Shown piece after piece: positions 16,510-28,509 of a stretch of 64,000 bases of DNA. The position numbers and the translations under genes are program-made. Each line of letters starts with the position of its first letter. Within the stretch, counting starts at the first letter, position 1. The DNA is from Streptomyces sp. NBC_00513 (GTDB taxonomy: Bacteria; Actinomycetota; Actinomycetes; Streptomycetales; Streptomycetaceae): NCBI RefSeq assembly GCF_041431415.1, contig NZ_CP107846.1, forward strand, positions 1 through 64,000. The letters are read 5' to 3'. The notes beneath the pieces were generated by a model. That model saw only the letters and a list, made by a program, of their open reading frames with translations. It was not told the DNA's origin and made no database searches.

Positions 16510-18606
16510 CTACGCCGAGAAATCGCTGGGGGTGTAGCGGTTGCCGGTGACGACGGCTGCCACGACCGCGCGGTCGATCTGGGCGTTCGGCGGACGGTGC
16601 TTGGCCAGCCAGGTCATCTCGTCGACACGGAGGGTGCCAGCCTTCTTCTTCTCGGTGAGGTCCAGTACGAGCAGCTGGCCAAAGGGGGCGGTGGTGTTGG
16701 TGTATTCGGCGGCTTGGGCCATGTATCGCTTCTCCAGGTAGGCCCGGTCGTTGCTGGTGTGGTTCTTCTTGATCTCGGTCAGGTACTGGCGGGATCCGAA
16801 GTGGACGAGGATGTCGGCCCGTCCAAGGGCCCGGTTGACTGCTTCGACCTGAACCAGGTGGCCAATCTGGCCGCTGAGGAGCCAGGTGTAGAAGTGCTGC
16901 TGCAGGTCTCCTTCGACGGGGACCAGGTCGCCGTCGGCTTTGTCGAAGCGCCGCCGGTAGTCACGGAACTTGATGCGTTTACCGTCCGGGCCGGTCCGCC
17001 CCTCGCCGAAGGCAGTGGCGGTGTCCAGGTCGGCTGCGGCCCTGAGGAAGTGGACGGTCTGGCCGACCAGGACGGTGAAGGTCCGCCGGGTCTCTCCGAC
17101 GAAGTCGGGGAAGGCTTCCAGGCCGTGCAGGAGACGGTTGAGCAGCGGCACCACGACGGGGTCGGAGTTGTGTAGCCGGGTGAGGTCTGCGTGATAGGCC
17201 AGGTCGTCGATCGCCTTCAGGTCGTCGTCGGTGCTTCTGCGGGCGAGTCGGGCGGTGAAGTCACGTCCGAGTGCTTTTACTGCCGCGGGGGCCAGTCGGT
17301 GGGCGCGTTCGGTCTCCTCTTCACCGGGCGGTTCCTCGGCGCCGGCGCCCGCGGGGCTTCCGTGCTCCCGCCGGCCCGAGGGCCGTGCCGTCAGTTGCTG
17401 TTCCACGCGGGTCAAGAGTTTGGACGCGGTCTCCTGGTCGAAGCCCGTGGTGGGGTGGGTATCCGGTTCGTTGACAGCGCGGCGGAGCTGGGCGAGGAGA
17501 GACTGCTGGCGCAGGAAGGTGTCTTCGATGGCGGGTTCGACGAGGAGGGACATTCCGTGTTCCGCTGAGCCGACAGGGCAGACGGTGCGGGCTGCCTGGT
17601 AGGCGGTCAGGACGTGGTCGAGTGCTCCCCAGGGTTCCATCCAGACGGCGTCCTGCAGGTATTCGGCAGCATGTTTCAGCTGTAGTACGAGGTGTTCCCA
17701 CGCGACTTCGGCGGCCTTCTGCGGTTGCAGCCAGGCGGGTTGGTGCATGCCCCAGCTCCAGGCGTGCCGCTGGTCGAGGGTGGCCGCGAGCCGGTCGGCG
17801 GCTTCGTTGAGTCTGGTGCTCTGGCCGGCGGTGAACGCGAGGAGGGCGTCGCACACGGCGGCATAGGCGCGGGCGTCGTGGCGGGCTTCCTCGGCGGCGT
17901 CTGCTGTGGTGAACCAGGTGTGGGCGGCCTGAAGGTGGTCGATGACGTCGGCCACGGTGCGGGAGGTGAGCGCGATGCGCAGCCGGTCGTATCCCAGTTC
18001 GACGAAGGCGTCGATGTCGCTGGCTTCGTCGTTGGAGAGGCGTTCGAGGTAGGAGCGCAGGGTGGCGGTGATGGCTTGCTCGTGGCTGGACCAGCTGTCC
18101 AATCCCAGGCCGATGATGCGAGGCAGGCGTTCGGTGAGGTCTTCTGGAGTGTCGCTCTGTTCGAGTTCCTCCAGGATTCCCCAGACCTGGTAGGGGTTGA
18201 CCGATTTGGCTACCGCGAGGCGGACCGCGCCTTCCAGGCGGGCTGCGGCGAGCAGCGGCTGGGTGCCTGTCACCGCGTTGAAGTCGTTGAGGAGTGCTGC
18301 ATTGAGGGTTCTGGCGAGCTGCTGTGTGGCGGAGGCGCTGGCGAGGAGTGTTTCGAGGGTCGCGGTGGTGTGCAGGAAGCTGGACTGGTGGGCGAATCCG
18401 CCGGGGAATGTACCTGCGATGTCGTGCCAGTCGGCTTCGGCGTGGTCGAATGCGTGGGTGACCGCTTCGGCCAGCAGGGGGGCGTAGGGGCCTGCCGCGA
18501 CCGTTTCCATCTCGGCACGGACGGCATCGGCGGGCATACCGAGACCAGCGAACGTGATCTCCCGGCCTTGTTCGGCCAGGGCGCTGAGCTGCTCGGCCAG
18601 ACCCAT
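16510..18606 (-). CDS. Defence effector with C-terminal PD-(D/E)xK nuclease
   Basis: A 698-residue protein, third gene of the SMC-type operon. Residues 1-520 are mostly helical with no recognised family. The C-terminal part (about 545-670) reads as a restriction-endonuclease fold: [19 protein letters not shown] followed by [10 protein letters not shown], giving the D...E-x-K catalytic pattern, then a helix [10 protein letters not shown] that could supply the usual Gln, and a final strand [12 protein letters not shown]. This is typical of nuclease effectors in ABC/SMC conflict systems. The start ATG 18606 is 48 bases after the ATPase stop. Predicted to cleave DNA when unleashed by its ATPase partner; target and trigger are unknown. 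Confidence 0.82.
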   Translation of the reverse strand: MGLAEQLSALAEQGREITFAGLGMPADAVRAEMETVAAGPYAPLLAEAVTHAFDHAEADWHDIAGTFPGGFAHQSSFLHTTATLETLLASASATQQLARTLNAALLNDFNAVTGTQPLLAAARLEGAVRLAVAKSVNPYQVWGILEELEQSDTPEDLTERLPRIIGLGLDSWSSHEQAITATLRSYLERLSNDEASDIDAFVELGYDRLRIALTSRTVADVIDHLQAAHTWFTTADAAEEARHDARAYAAVCDALLAFTAGQSTRLNEAADRLAATLDQRHAWSWGMHQPAWLQPQKAAEVAWEHLVLQLKHAAEYLQDAVWMEPWGALDHVLTAYQAARTVCPVGSAEHGMSLLVEPAIEDTFLRQQSLLAQLRRAVNEPDTHPTTGFDQETASKLLTRVEQQLTARPSGRREHGSPAGAGAEEPPGEEETERAHRLAPAAVKALGRDFTARLARRSTDDDLKAIDDLAYHADLTRLHNSDPVVVPLLNRLLHGLEAFPDFVGETRRTFTVLVGQTVHFLRAAADLDTATAFGEGRTGPDGKRIKFRDYRRRFDKADGDLVPVEGDLQQHFYTWLLSGQIGHLVQVEAVNRALGRADILVHFGSRQYLTEIKKNHTSNDRAYLEKRYMAQAAEYTNTTAPFGQLLVLDLTEKKKAGTLRVDEMTWLAKHRPPNAQIDRAVVAAVVTGNRYTPSDFSA

Positions 18607-18654
18607 GCCGCCCTCTCCTGTCCTGATCGTGTTTTGTGGGGTGAGAAGCTGTGT

Positions 18655-20625
18655 TCACCACATGGGGCGGCCCTCGGCTACCTCGACGATACGGTCCTTG
18701 GGCAGTACCCCGTTGGCAAGGGTGAAGTCGGCGGTGGTGATCAGCACCTGCAAGCTGTTCTCGTCAGCCAGTTTCGCCAGTTCCGTGACCAGGCTGTGGG
18801 CGTCGAGGTCCTGGATTTCCTCGGCCTTGGGGCTGTCGATCAGCAGCAGGCCCGGGTGGGTGGACAGGCCATGTGCCGCTCCGACCCGCAGCAGCGCGAT
18901 GACCACGGCGATACGCAGGCGCAGCCGCTCGCCCGCGGACAGCTTGCTGAAGTAGTCGGCGACTCCGCCGTCCTTGATGACCTTCAGCTGGGCGGCGCGG
19001 TTGATCTCCACCTTTTCCAGGGAGGTGATGCCGAAGCGGCGTCCGAGGTCGGCGATCTCCTTGTTGACGTCCTCGAACAGTCGCTCGGCAGCGGACTTGC
19101 TGTCGCTGTCCAGGACGGCAACGCCGGCCTTGAGGACGTTGACGATCGTGCTCTCGTACGGGTCGCCGGTGTTCTCCGGCAGATCGGGGAGAACGGACAG
19201 CGCTCCTTCCAGGCGCAGGATCGCTTCTTGGGCCTGGATTCGCTGGGGAAGCAGAAGGACGGACTGGGCCTCGCGCAGGCGTGTTTGGCCGGCTGCAAGC
19301 AGGTCGGTGAGCCGGGCGAGTTCGGCCTCGGCGGCTTCCAGCGCCTGACGGGAGGTAGCCTCGGCTTCCTGCGCCTGCTCCAGGCGCAGTCGTGCCTCGT
19401 CCTGGACCTCCTGCGGGTTGTCGTCCTCGCCGGTGACCGGCCGGGCGCAGATGGCGCAGGCGTGGTGGTCGCGTTCCTGCAGACGCCTGTCTTCGGCGAT
19501 CTCCTGGTCGCAGCGGGGGCAGGCCTGCGGGTCCAGGCCATGGAAAAGGAGCCGGGCGGTGAGGCTCTCACTCACGTCGTTCAGCAGACGTTCCTCGCGG
19601 CGCCGGTGTTCCACCGCGCGCCGGTGCACGCGCATCAGGCCTTCCCAAGTCTCCTGGGCGTCGGCCACCTCGCGTGCCCGTCGTGCCGCTTCGGCGGCCA
19701 GGGAAGTCAGGGATTCGTCCTCGCCGGGGCCCGGCAGCGCGGCCAGTCGGGCGCGGGCCTCGCGCAGCTCGCTCTCCTTGCGTTCGCGTTCCTCGCGGCG
19801 CTGCTGGAAAGCGCCGTGGGCGTCGGCGTTGCGACGCTTGGCGGTGGAGCTCCTGACGTCATGCGCGGCGCGTACGCGGGTCAGGGTCGCGGCGGCCGGG
19901 AGGTCGAGGAAGACCTGGAGCAGGCGGCCGGGCAGGCCACCCATCATCTGGTCGCCGAGCAGCACCTTGTCGCCGCCGGCGGGCAGGTAGATCGCGCCGT
20001 AGTAGGCGGGCCATCCGTGGGCCTGGGTGCCCGTCTCGTTGAGTGTGTTGAGCAGGGGCTGCAGGTCGAGGCGGTCGAGCATGAAGGCCTGGATGTGCTG
20101 GGCATAGCTCTCGGCGCTGCCGGCGGTGATGAGAGCGGTGATCTGGCCCGTGTCGTCGGGAGTGCGAGCCGTTTCTAGCGAGCCTATGTCGGGGCCGGTC
20201 AGTACCTGTGCGCGGACAATCTCGCCGTCGATGCAGTCCAGGCGGAAGCCGAGGGGCTGGCCGGCCACGACGATGTCGAGGTCCAGGTGGCGAATCCAGT
20301 TCCGGACCCCCGACTGGAGGTCACGCGGGGTTCCGCGCAGGCACCAGGTGATCAGTTCCAGGACGCTGGTCTTGCCCCGCAGATTGGAAGCGACCAGTGC
20401 CGTCAGGCCGGCGTCGAAGCGGAACGTGGTGTCGAACGAGCCCGGCTCAAGGGACCCGGTGCGCAGGCCGACCATGCGCATCCGGTACAGGCGCAGTGAC
20501 CGCGGGCGGGCGGGAGTCAGGGTCAGAGGCAGCCCGTAGGTGGCGAAGACGTCGCGGACGTCGACCTCGCTGCTCCTGGCCTGCCGAGCGATCCGGGCCG
20601 CAAGAGGCTCCTCGGCTTCGTTCAC
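18655..20625 (-). CDS. SMC/Rad50-like ATPase with zinc hook
   Basis: A 656-residue ATPase. N-terminal lobe: VASNLRGKTSVLELI around residue 80 is a Walker A variant (R-G-K-T-S). The middle is a long coiled coil (AFQQRREERERKESELREAR) broken near residue 370 by two C-x-x-C pairs (CPRCDQEI and CAICARPV), a Rad50-type zinc hook. C-terminal lobe: signature LSAGERLRLRIAVVIALLRV and Walker B GLLLIDSPKAEEI. The D-S-P form is characteristic of the ABC-three-component and Lamassu-type defence ATPases rather than Rad50. The start overlaps the upstream stop by four bases (ATGA). It probably senses foreign DNA ends or structures and controls the nuclease encoded downstream. Confidence 0.88.
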   Translation of the reverse strand: MNEAEEPLAARIARQARSSEVDVRDVFATYGLPLTLTPARPRSLRLYRMRMVGLRTGSLEPGSFDTTFRFDAGLTALVASNLRGKTSVLELITWCLRGTPRDLQSGVRNWIRHLDLDIVVAGQPLGFRLDCIDGEIVRAQVLTGPDIGSLETARTPDDTGQITALITAGSAESYAQHIQAFMLDRLDLQPLLNTLNETGTQAHGWPAYYGAIYLPAGGDKVLLGDQMMGGLPGRLLQVFLDLPAAATLTRVRAAHDVRSSTAKRRNADAHGAFQQRREERERKESELREARARLAALPGPGEDESLTSLAAEAARRAREVADAQETWEGLMRVHRRAVEHRRREERLLNDVSESLTARLLFHGLDPQACPRCDQEIAEDRRLQERDHHACAICARPVTGEDDNPQEVQDEARLRLEQAQEAEATSRQALEAAEAELARLTDLLAAGQTRLREAQSVLLLPQRIQAQEAILRLEGALSVLPDLPENTGDPYESTIVNVLKAGVAVLDSDSKSAAERLFEDVNKEIADLGRRFGITSLEKVEINRAAQLKVIKDGGVADYFSKLSAGERLRLRIAVVIALLRVGAAHGLSTHPGLLLIDSPKAEEIQDLDAHSLVTELAKLADENSLQVLITTADFTLANGVLPKDRIVEVAEGRPMW

Positions 20626-21329
20626 GACTCCCCCTCGTTGTCGTTGGTGGCACTCTGCGCGCGCAGTACCTCAAGTCGGGCCCTGGCCCGGATGCTCACC
20701 GATCCGATGCGCGTGCCGCGTGCCGCTTCGGCGTACTCGCGCTGCAGATACTGCCGCTTCTTCAGTGCGGTGCCGCCCAGTCCGTCAGCCAGGGCGACCA
20801 CCAGGGCGACCCGCTCGACGTAGTAGGAGAACACCGGTGCCTCACTCACCACGCGCTGGGCGACCTGGTCGCCGTGCTGGGTCAGGTAGTAGTCGTGCTG
20901 GCGCACGTGGTTGACGGTCCCCCGCCGGCGTCGCACGACCAGACCGCTGCTGCGCAGCACCGCGAGCGCGTCGTCGAGAGGCTCGTAGGCGCCGAAATGG
21001 TGGCGCAGCATGGGATACCGGCGGACCTCGGGTTCCTCGGAGTCCAGGATCTGACCCGCGAGCTCCAGCAGGGCCGGCTCCTTGCTCGTCTCGTAGTCAG
21101 TGAGCAGCTCATCGGCCAGGTAGTCGGGGTTCCTCAGCCAGAAGTCCAACTTCTGCAGGCGAACCTGGGTACGGACCACCCCAACTGCTTTGCCGAGACC
21201 GGGGTCAGCGAGGTCGAGGTCTGTGGGCTTCTGGCTGGCGCCGCTGATCAACAGCAGGAGGCGCACCGCGTCCTGCTCCCGGCTGGTGACGGGAGCATCC
21301 GGGACGGATGAGGCAAGGTCGTTCTCCAT
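20622..21329 (-). CDS. Small middle component of the SMC-type defence operon
   Basis: A 235-residue protein, first gene of the operon, translationally coupled (ATGA) to the ATPase. The N-terminus is acidic (DAPVTSREQDAVRLLLLISG). The middle looks like a winged helix (LDDALAVLRSSGLVVRRRRG then VNHVRQHDYYLTQHGDQVA). Small helical wHTH partners are the usual middle component (MC of ABC-3C systems, LmuC in Lamassu), bridging ATPase and effector. I assign it from size, context and the wHTH pattern, not from a confirmed family match. Confidence 0.75.
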   Translation of the reverse strand: MENDLASSVPDAPVTSREQDAVRLLLLISGASQKPTDLDLADPGLGKAVGVVRTQVRLQKLDFWLRNPDYLADELLTDYETSKEPALLELAGQILDSEEPEVRRYPMLRHHFGAYEPLDDALAVLRSSGLVVRRRRGTVNHVRQHDYYLTQHGDQVAQRVVSEAPVFSYYVERVALVVALADGLGGTALKKRQYLQREYAEAARGTRIGSVSIRARARLEVLRAQSATNDNEGES

Positions 21330-21459
21330 CGAGCGATCCTAACGATGATCCGCTACCCGACGTGGGGGTTTCCCTGACAAGACGGCCAACACCCAGGGTG
21401 CGCCTGAGTGAGAGGTCACCGAGGGCGTTCCCTGAACCTGGGCTCCGCAGGCAAAAGGG

Positions 21460-21500
21460 CCGAAGGGCCGCAACACCGGCAAGGTGAGGCGGCCCTTCGG
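21460..21500 (-). terminator. Terminator of the HNH relic
   Basis: CCGAAGGGCCGC (21460-21471) pairs perfectly with GCGGCCCTTCGG (21489-21500), just past the relic's stop codon at 21512. Confidence 0.75.
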
Positions 21501-21511
21501 CCAGCCCTGCC

Positions 21512-21797
21512 CTACGGGGCAGGGGTGAACTCCACGTCGGTACCGCCGCAGCCAGCCGCGATGTCCAGCAGCCGGTCCCGCTCTGTCTCGTCCACCGAGA
21601 GACCCCAGCGGAGCTTGGTCGCGGTCCGCTCGGCGCCGTACCTGAACAGCGCGTCCAGGGCCGGCGGCAGCCACTCCGCCGGGTCCTGGACGGCCTTGCT
21701 CCGGTTCGAGCGGGCCGGCCCCTGCGACCAGGGAGGCTGGCTGGCCCTGATCGTTCGCGTACGCCTCGCGTCTCTGTGCGGGCCACGAACTGGCGCC
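21512..21797 (-). pseudogene. Frameshifted C-terminal relic of an HNH endonuclease-family gene
   Basis: Two minus-strand frames carry adjoining pieces of one protein. The first reads SSWPAQRREAYANDQGQPASLV, shown here as the words WPAQRREAYAND and QPASLVA. After a shift near 21715-21725 the second frame reads ARSNRSKAVQDPAEWLPP and ends KLRWGLSVDETERDRLLDIA before TAG at 21512. The order 'R-E-A-Y-A-N-D ... S-N-R-S-K ... D-P-A-E-W-L-P-P ... K-x-x-W-G-L-S' matches the C-terminal half of secreted HNH (DUF1524/GmrSD-like) nucleases common in Streptomyces. The N-terminal half with the catalytic His is absent. No start codon. A decayed gene next to an intact terminator. Confidence 0.6.
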
Positions 21798-21801
21798 CGG
21801 A

Positions 21802-22881
21802 TTAAAGCATCTCCCAGTCCGCCTGGTAGAAGCTGGGCTCGCTGACGCAGGTATCACCGGTCCGGGCGATGCCGATCGACAGCTGGACGTCGGCCGGGGC
21901 CGCGGCGCCGCTGGAGGAGAACCTCAGCCAGGCATCCGGGGTGTCCTCGGCGTACTGGATGATCGCGGCGTCCAGCGCGGTCGGCGGGATGCCGGTGAGC
22001 GCGATCCCCCAGTAATGGAGCTGAGGCCCGGTCCGCCCGTGGACGGTGACGCCGCCGAGCAGGGGCACCGGCCCTCCGTAGTGGGCGCTGACCCCGGCCC
22101 CCGGGAAATGATCGGTCCTCAGGTCCCACACGCCGGACTTCTTCCAGAACCAGAACGGGAACGCGCCTTCCCGGTGGGCAGGCTGCTCGCCCAGGACGGC
22201 GGCGACCTCGTGCGGGCTCATCCCGAAGACGAGCGGCCCGACCTGCTTCATCGGCGTCCACTCCCACTGCGGCCGCTCCTCGTCGCGGATCACCGGCCAC
22301 ACGCCCGGGCTGCGGGGCGGGATACTGCTGTCGACGTCGCGCCAGTGAATGACCGGCGCGGACTCGTAAGGGTCCTCGGCGATGCCCGGCCCGCAGAGCA
22401 GCGCCGACGTCACCAGCCCGTCCCTGCGCGTACCGTCCGGGCCGCAGTCAGCCTCGGTACCCATCGACACCCCCCACGCCGGAACCTCCGGGTCGCCGCT
22501 GAAGTTCACCCGAATCTCCACGCCCCGCTCGCCGGCGAGGCGGTGAATGTCCTCTCGTACCCGGGACGGCACCCGATCGACCAACTCGACGTCGTCGACC
22601 CATACGCGCGGGCCGCGCAGGGCGTCCACCGCAACCGCGGCCAGCAGCCCGTCATGGCCGTGGATCAACGTCATCCCCTCCCACTCGCCCCGGTACCGCG
22701 TACAGAACCCGCCGCCGCCCGACCCCCGTCTACCACTGAGCTCCGGGAAGGCAAGCACGGCCTCCACCTCGCTCTGGCTCATCCCGAACCGGACCGGCCC
22801 CACACCGGCCAGCGGATCCAGCACCCACCGCGGCCGCTCCACCAACTCCCTACGCCCCCACGCCACCCCGACACCCTCCAC
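21802..22881 (-). CDS. Orphan protein with two related halves
   Basis: A 359-residue protein. The N-terminal half begins near VGPVRFGMSQSEVEAVLAF and the second half repeats the unit as VGPLVFGMSPHEVAAVLGE, so it is an internal duplication of a domain of about 150 residues with strands such as GMTLIHGHDGLLAAVAVDAL and VTVHGRTGPQLHYWGIALTG. The start GTG at 22881 was kept; a second GTG at 22866 has a better GGAGG site. No signal peptide. Function unknown, though such duplicated 'FGMSxxEV' proteins occur widely in Streptomyces. Confidence 0.78.
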   Translation of the reverse strand: MEGVGVAWGRRELVERPRWVLDPLAGVGPVRFGMSQSEVEAVLAFPELSGRRGSGGGGFCTRYRGEWEGMTLIHGHDGLLAAVAVDALRGPRVWVDDVELVDRVPSRVREDIHRLAGERGVEIRVNFSGDPEVPAWGVSMGTEADCGPDGTRRDGLVTSALLCGPGIAEDPYESAPVIHWRDVDSSIPPRSPGVWPVIRDEERPQWEWTPMKQVGPLVFGMSPHEVAAVLGEQPAHREGAFPFWFWKKSGVWDLRTDHFPGAGVSAHYGGPVPLLGGVTVHGRTGPQLHYWGIALTGIPPTALDAAIIQYAEDTPDAWLRFSSSGAAAPADVQLSIGIARTGDTCVSEPSFYQADWEML

Positions 22882-23539
22882 ACGCCCTGACCACAGGCAC
22901 CTTCCACCCGTCGATCATGGAATGACCATACGAGGCTCCACTGACACCCAGACCGTGGCCGAGCACATGAGGACATGTGCGGCCGCGTCGAGGCCAAAAT
23001 GGAGGCCCTGCAGGCCAGTGTTGAGCGGGCCAGGGGTCCCACGGACACCGGCGACAGGGCCGCCTCCCCAGGTGCCCGGGCAGCGCGCGAGGAGAGAGAG
23101 CCGCTCCGAAGAGGGCGCGCTCCGGCAAGGCGGCCCGGGGCCGGGAGCGGGCCACGGACCGCTGTACACGGCGTCGTCGATGGACCGGGTACTACTGGAG
23201 CACTGGTAGCGCAGCTGAGCCTTGGCCACTATGGCGGCCGGGGCCGTCACAGCGGCCAAGGCTCAGTGCCGCCGCGGCCGGGATGAGAGCTCGGATGTCG
23301 CCCCTTTCAGCTCAGGTCACGGCCGCGTTCCCGGCGCCATGGCGGACAAGGCGACAACCTGGACAGCGGAGTCCGCCCGGGAGCCCTTCGCACGTCGACC
23401 GGGCGGACCGTCTCGCCTCCCCTTTCCCAGACGACAGAAAAGTCCCATACCACCGGCTTCAGGGTCCGGACAACAAGCATCTGGCAGGAGTGTGGACGCG
23501 GTCACCGACTACCGGGCCGAGGGCGGGGGCTGAGAGTGG
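22882..23539. other. Intergenic region with a long inverted repeat
   Basis: About 660 bases without a gene I would support; frames present have low-complexity or antisense character. It includes a perfect 13-bp inverted repeat: CTGAGCCTTGGCC (23215-23227) and GGCCAAGGCTCAG (23254-23266), with 26 bases between, able to form a hairpin or bind a dimer. Confidence 0.6.
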
Positions 23540-26021
<2,482 letters not shown>

Positions 26022-26228
26022 GCGTCTCTCCAGACGAAGGAGTACAGGGTGGGCGGCCAGCCGGGAGCTGGCGGCGCTGACGAAGGCCGAGCTGTACGAG
26101 AAGGCGGCCGCAGCCGACATCCCGGGCCGCTCGTCCATGAACCACGCCCAGCTCACCGACGCTCTCGCCCACACCGGCCGCGACCGGCGCAAGGCCCGTG
26201 CGGGCCGTCCTGCGCCGCGCGGTCGCGG

Positions 26229-26486
26229 TCAGGCCACCGTGACGCGCAGGACGTACGGCTCGCCCGTACTGATCGCCTGCGCCTGTTCCCGGAGGTCCGC
26301 GTCCGTGAAGCCGAGCAGCGCCTCGTCTGCGGCCCGGCGCAGCAGCGGGAGGATCTCGGCGAGGGGCCGGCCTCGGCGCGCTTCGGCGAGCTCGGCGAAG
26401 GCCCGCTGGTAGGGGGCTCCGTACGTGCTCGCGCTGTCGGCCAGCAGGTGGTCAAGGTGCTGTCGCTCGATGCTGATCTCGCCCAT
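26229..26486 (-). CDS. Small helical orphan protein
   Basis: An 85-residue, mainly helical protein: MGEISIERQHLDHLLADSAS, then AFAELAEARRGRPLAEILPL and LRRAADEALLGFTDADLREQ, ending in a beta strand (PYVLRVTVA). GAAGGAG precedes the ATG at ideal spacing. Lies between two orphan genes in the same direction. The 207 bases to the next gene show nothing further. No family assigned. Confidence 0.75.
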   Translation of the reverse strand: MGEISIERQHLDHLLADSASTYGAPYQRAFAELAEARRGRPLAEILPLLRRAADEALLGFTDADLREQAQAISTGEPYVLRVTVA

Positions 26487-26542
26487 GGCCCGCTCCTTCG
26501 GTCCTCCGGGGTCCCGTCCGGTCCGGGGCCTCGTCTTCGACG

Positions 26543-27730
26543 CTACGAGGCAGGTCTGACATCAGCCCCGAACCCGGCTGGGGTCGCGTTCCGGCCGATG
26601 AGGTCCCGGAGGAGCTCGCGGACGGGGGGCGGCAGCAGCCCCTCGACCCCGAGGAGGTGCCACTGACAGCCGGAGTCGAGGTGGTCGAGCCGCTGGAACT
26701 CGCCGAGTTGGTAGAGCAGCAGCAGGGTGTCGAGGGCACGCTGTGCGGGTGGCCAGTCACGGTCCTTCAGTGCTTCGAGCAGGGTCAGGCCAGCCATCGC
26801 GTAGCGGCCCATCTGCCACTCGCGGGCAGCCTCGCCCAGGTACCCGGCGGCGAGTTCCTCCTCAACCCGCGTACTCAGTTCCAGGGCCCACTGGCGTACG
26901 CGCTCCGTGGTCTTCCAGGCCAGTGCGAGGTCCCCCGGTGGGGCCGTGGTGGCCAGGTCGCGCAGATGGTCGCGGGCATCCCGCGGCGGACCGAGTGCCA
27001 GGTGGCCGTCGTCGGTGAGGATCGCGTCGGCGAACTCGGGGACCTCGTCACGTGTGGTCTCGACGAGGGAGGCGAACGGGTGGGCCGTGGCGGTGGGGTT
27101 CATCGCGCGGAGCATGTCGCCGATGTCCTCCAGGGACATCGTCCCGGTGATGACGGCGGCCGCCGCGGTCAGCGCGGCGTCCTTGGGGGTGGCGGTCGAC
27201 GGTCCGGGGTTCTTGTCGAAGGCAGTGAGCTCGGCCGGGGGCCAGGCGTGCCCGCCGACGCGGGCGAGGCGGGCGATGCCTTCGTCGATCCGCCGGGCCC
27301 GGGCGGGGACCAGGGTCACGGTCGATCCGGCGTCGTCGATGTGGTCGGCGAGGTCGTTGAGCCGTTGTTCAGGGTCGATGTCCGGTTCGTCGTCGCCGGG
27401 GACGGTAAGGGTGTCCACCGCCGCGGTGAAGGCGGCCCGCACCGTCTGCTCGGGCACCGGGAGCCCCTCGTCGAACAGGAGCAGCGCCACGTCGGTCGGG
27501 CGCTTGCCGCGGCCGGCATGGCGGGCGAGTCCGAGGACGAGGTCGAAGCTCTCGGGCGCCGGGCTGGAGGTGCTGCCCTTGCCGCGGCCCAGGCCTCCGC
27601 CGGGCACATTGCCCGGCAACAAGCCTCGGTTTCTCCAGACTTCCAGCATTTTCGCGGTCACGGTGAACCCGTGGCGGTGCGCATGGTCGATCAGCAGCTG
27701 ATCGGCCGCGCTCGGGGTGTCAGTGGACAT
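26543..27730 (-). CDS. Orphan with N-terminal MerR-like motif
   Basis: A 395-residue protein. Residues 18-55 (GFTVTAKMLEVWRNRGLLPG, then a Gly-rich loop) resemble the N-terminal MerR-type recognition helix and wing, in the pattern 'R-G-L-L-P'. The following domain is helical and acidic (FTAAVDTLTVPGDDEPDIDP; MSLEDIGDMLRAMNPTA), and the C-terminus has VREWALEL-like helices with repeated Leu (LLEALKDRDWPPAQRALDTL). I see no effector-domain motif. Probably DNA-binding; target unknown. Similar HTH-plus-large-domain orphans occur at 6328 and 12282. Confidence 0.75.
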   Translation of the reverse strand: MSTDTPSAADQLLIDHAHRHGFTVTAKMLEVWRNRGLLPGNVPGGGLGRGKGSTSSPAPESFDLVLGLARHAGRGKRPTDVALLLFDEGLPVPEQTVRAAFTAAVDTLTVPGDDEPDIDPEQRLNDLADHIDDAGSTVTLVPARARRIDEGIARLARVGGHAWPPAELTAFDKNPGPSTATPKDAALTAAAAVITGTMSLEDIGDMLRAMNPTATAHPFASLVETTRDEVPEFADAILTDDGHLALGPPRDARDHLRDLATTAPPGDLALAWKTTERVRQWALELSTRVEEELAAGYLGEAAREWQMGRYAMAGLTLLEALKDRDWPPAQRALDTLLLLYQLGEFQRLDHLDSGCQWHLLGVEGLLPPPVRELLRDLIGRNATPAGFGADVRPAS

Positions 27731-28020
27731 GCCAGGAAGGTACCGACGCCTCGCAGGGCCATGACCGAGCTTTCACCTCATCCGGTGACTCTCCGCGAAA
27801 TGGAAGCCGGAGAGCTACCCCATGCCGTAGCGGTGGCGCCCCTTTTAGAGCCCCCCTACCTCCGCCGGGTCACCTCGGAGCCTGTCCGCTCAAATGGCGG
27901 GGACCTGCGGGGGGTTGCACGGCTAACCCCCCGCACCCGCACTCTGCCGCCCGGGACGCGACGCAGCGCGGCGGCACCTTCATGCTCCGCCCGTCACCAC
28001 ACAGAGACAAGGACACCACC

Positions 28021-28374
28021 ATGCTCACCGACGTGCTCACCGGCTGGACCGCGGAGACCCTGGGCGGCCTCACGCTGCTGGCGGGGGCCGCAGTCTGGGG
28101 CTGGCTCCGCCGCCGGACCCCGGCCGACCCCGGCGTTGCCCCGGCCACAGCGGTTCCCGGGGCCGTGCAACTCCGCACCTACACCCTCCTCGGAGTCCGG
28201 GCCGCCGACGGCCAGCCCGTCCACTTGCCCAGCAGCCGCCCCGCCAGCACCCGGGTCACCTGGAGCGACCCCACTGGCAAGAGGGAGCAGTTCGAGCTGA
28301 CCGACGCGGTACTGCCGGACGGCACCTACGCGGCGGAGCGCGTATCCGTGTATCCGGAGCGCGGTGCACCGTGA
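28021..28374 (+). CDS. Small membrane-anchored protein
   Basis: A 117-residue protein with an N-terminal hydrophobic span (about 13-29, GGLTLLAGAAVWGWL) followed by RRR, then a soluble domain rich in strands (QLRTYTLLGVRAADGQPVHL; RVTWSDPTGKREQFELTD). AAGGA eight bases before ATG 28021 fixes the start. The N-in topology predicted by the Arg cluster leaves the domain in the cytoplasm. Followed by a hairpin terminator. Function unknown; 27731-28020 contains no other gene. Confidence 0.7.
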   Translation: MLTDVLTGWTAETLGGLTLLAGAAVWGWLRRRTPADPGVAPATAVPGAVQLRTYTLLGVRAADGQPVHLPSSRPASTRVTWSDPTGKREQFELTDAVLPDGTYAAERVSVYPERGAP

Positions 28375-28382
28375 CGGGAACG

Positions 28383-28417
28383 CCGCCGGACCGGGGGCTG
28401 GGATCTCTGTCCGGCGG
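28383..28417 (+). terminator. Terminator after the small membrane protein
   Basis: CCGCCGGAC (28383-28391) pairs with GTCCGGCGG (28409-28417), nine bases beyond the stop at 28374. Confidence 0.6.
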
Positions 28418-28451
28418 TGGTCAGGGAATTGACGGCCTTACCCCGATACCC

Positions 28452-28480
28452 TTGTGTATGAATTCCTACGGGTGTAGCTT
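28452..28480 (+). promoter_or_regulatory. Promoter of the 28510 operon
   Basis: TTGTGT (28452-28457) and TAGCTT (28475-28480) are 17 bases apart in a locally A+T-richer stretch, about 30 bases before the TTG start of the next gene. Confidence 0.5.
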
Positions 28481-28509
28481 TTCATAAACATCGCTTGTGG
28501 AGGTACCCC

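Noticed and set aside
22915..23530. Coding frames in the 22.9-23.5 kb gap
   Set aside because: Frames in both directions are low-complexity with no start signals; the only notable element is the 13-bp inverted repeat.
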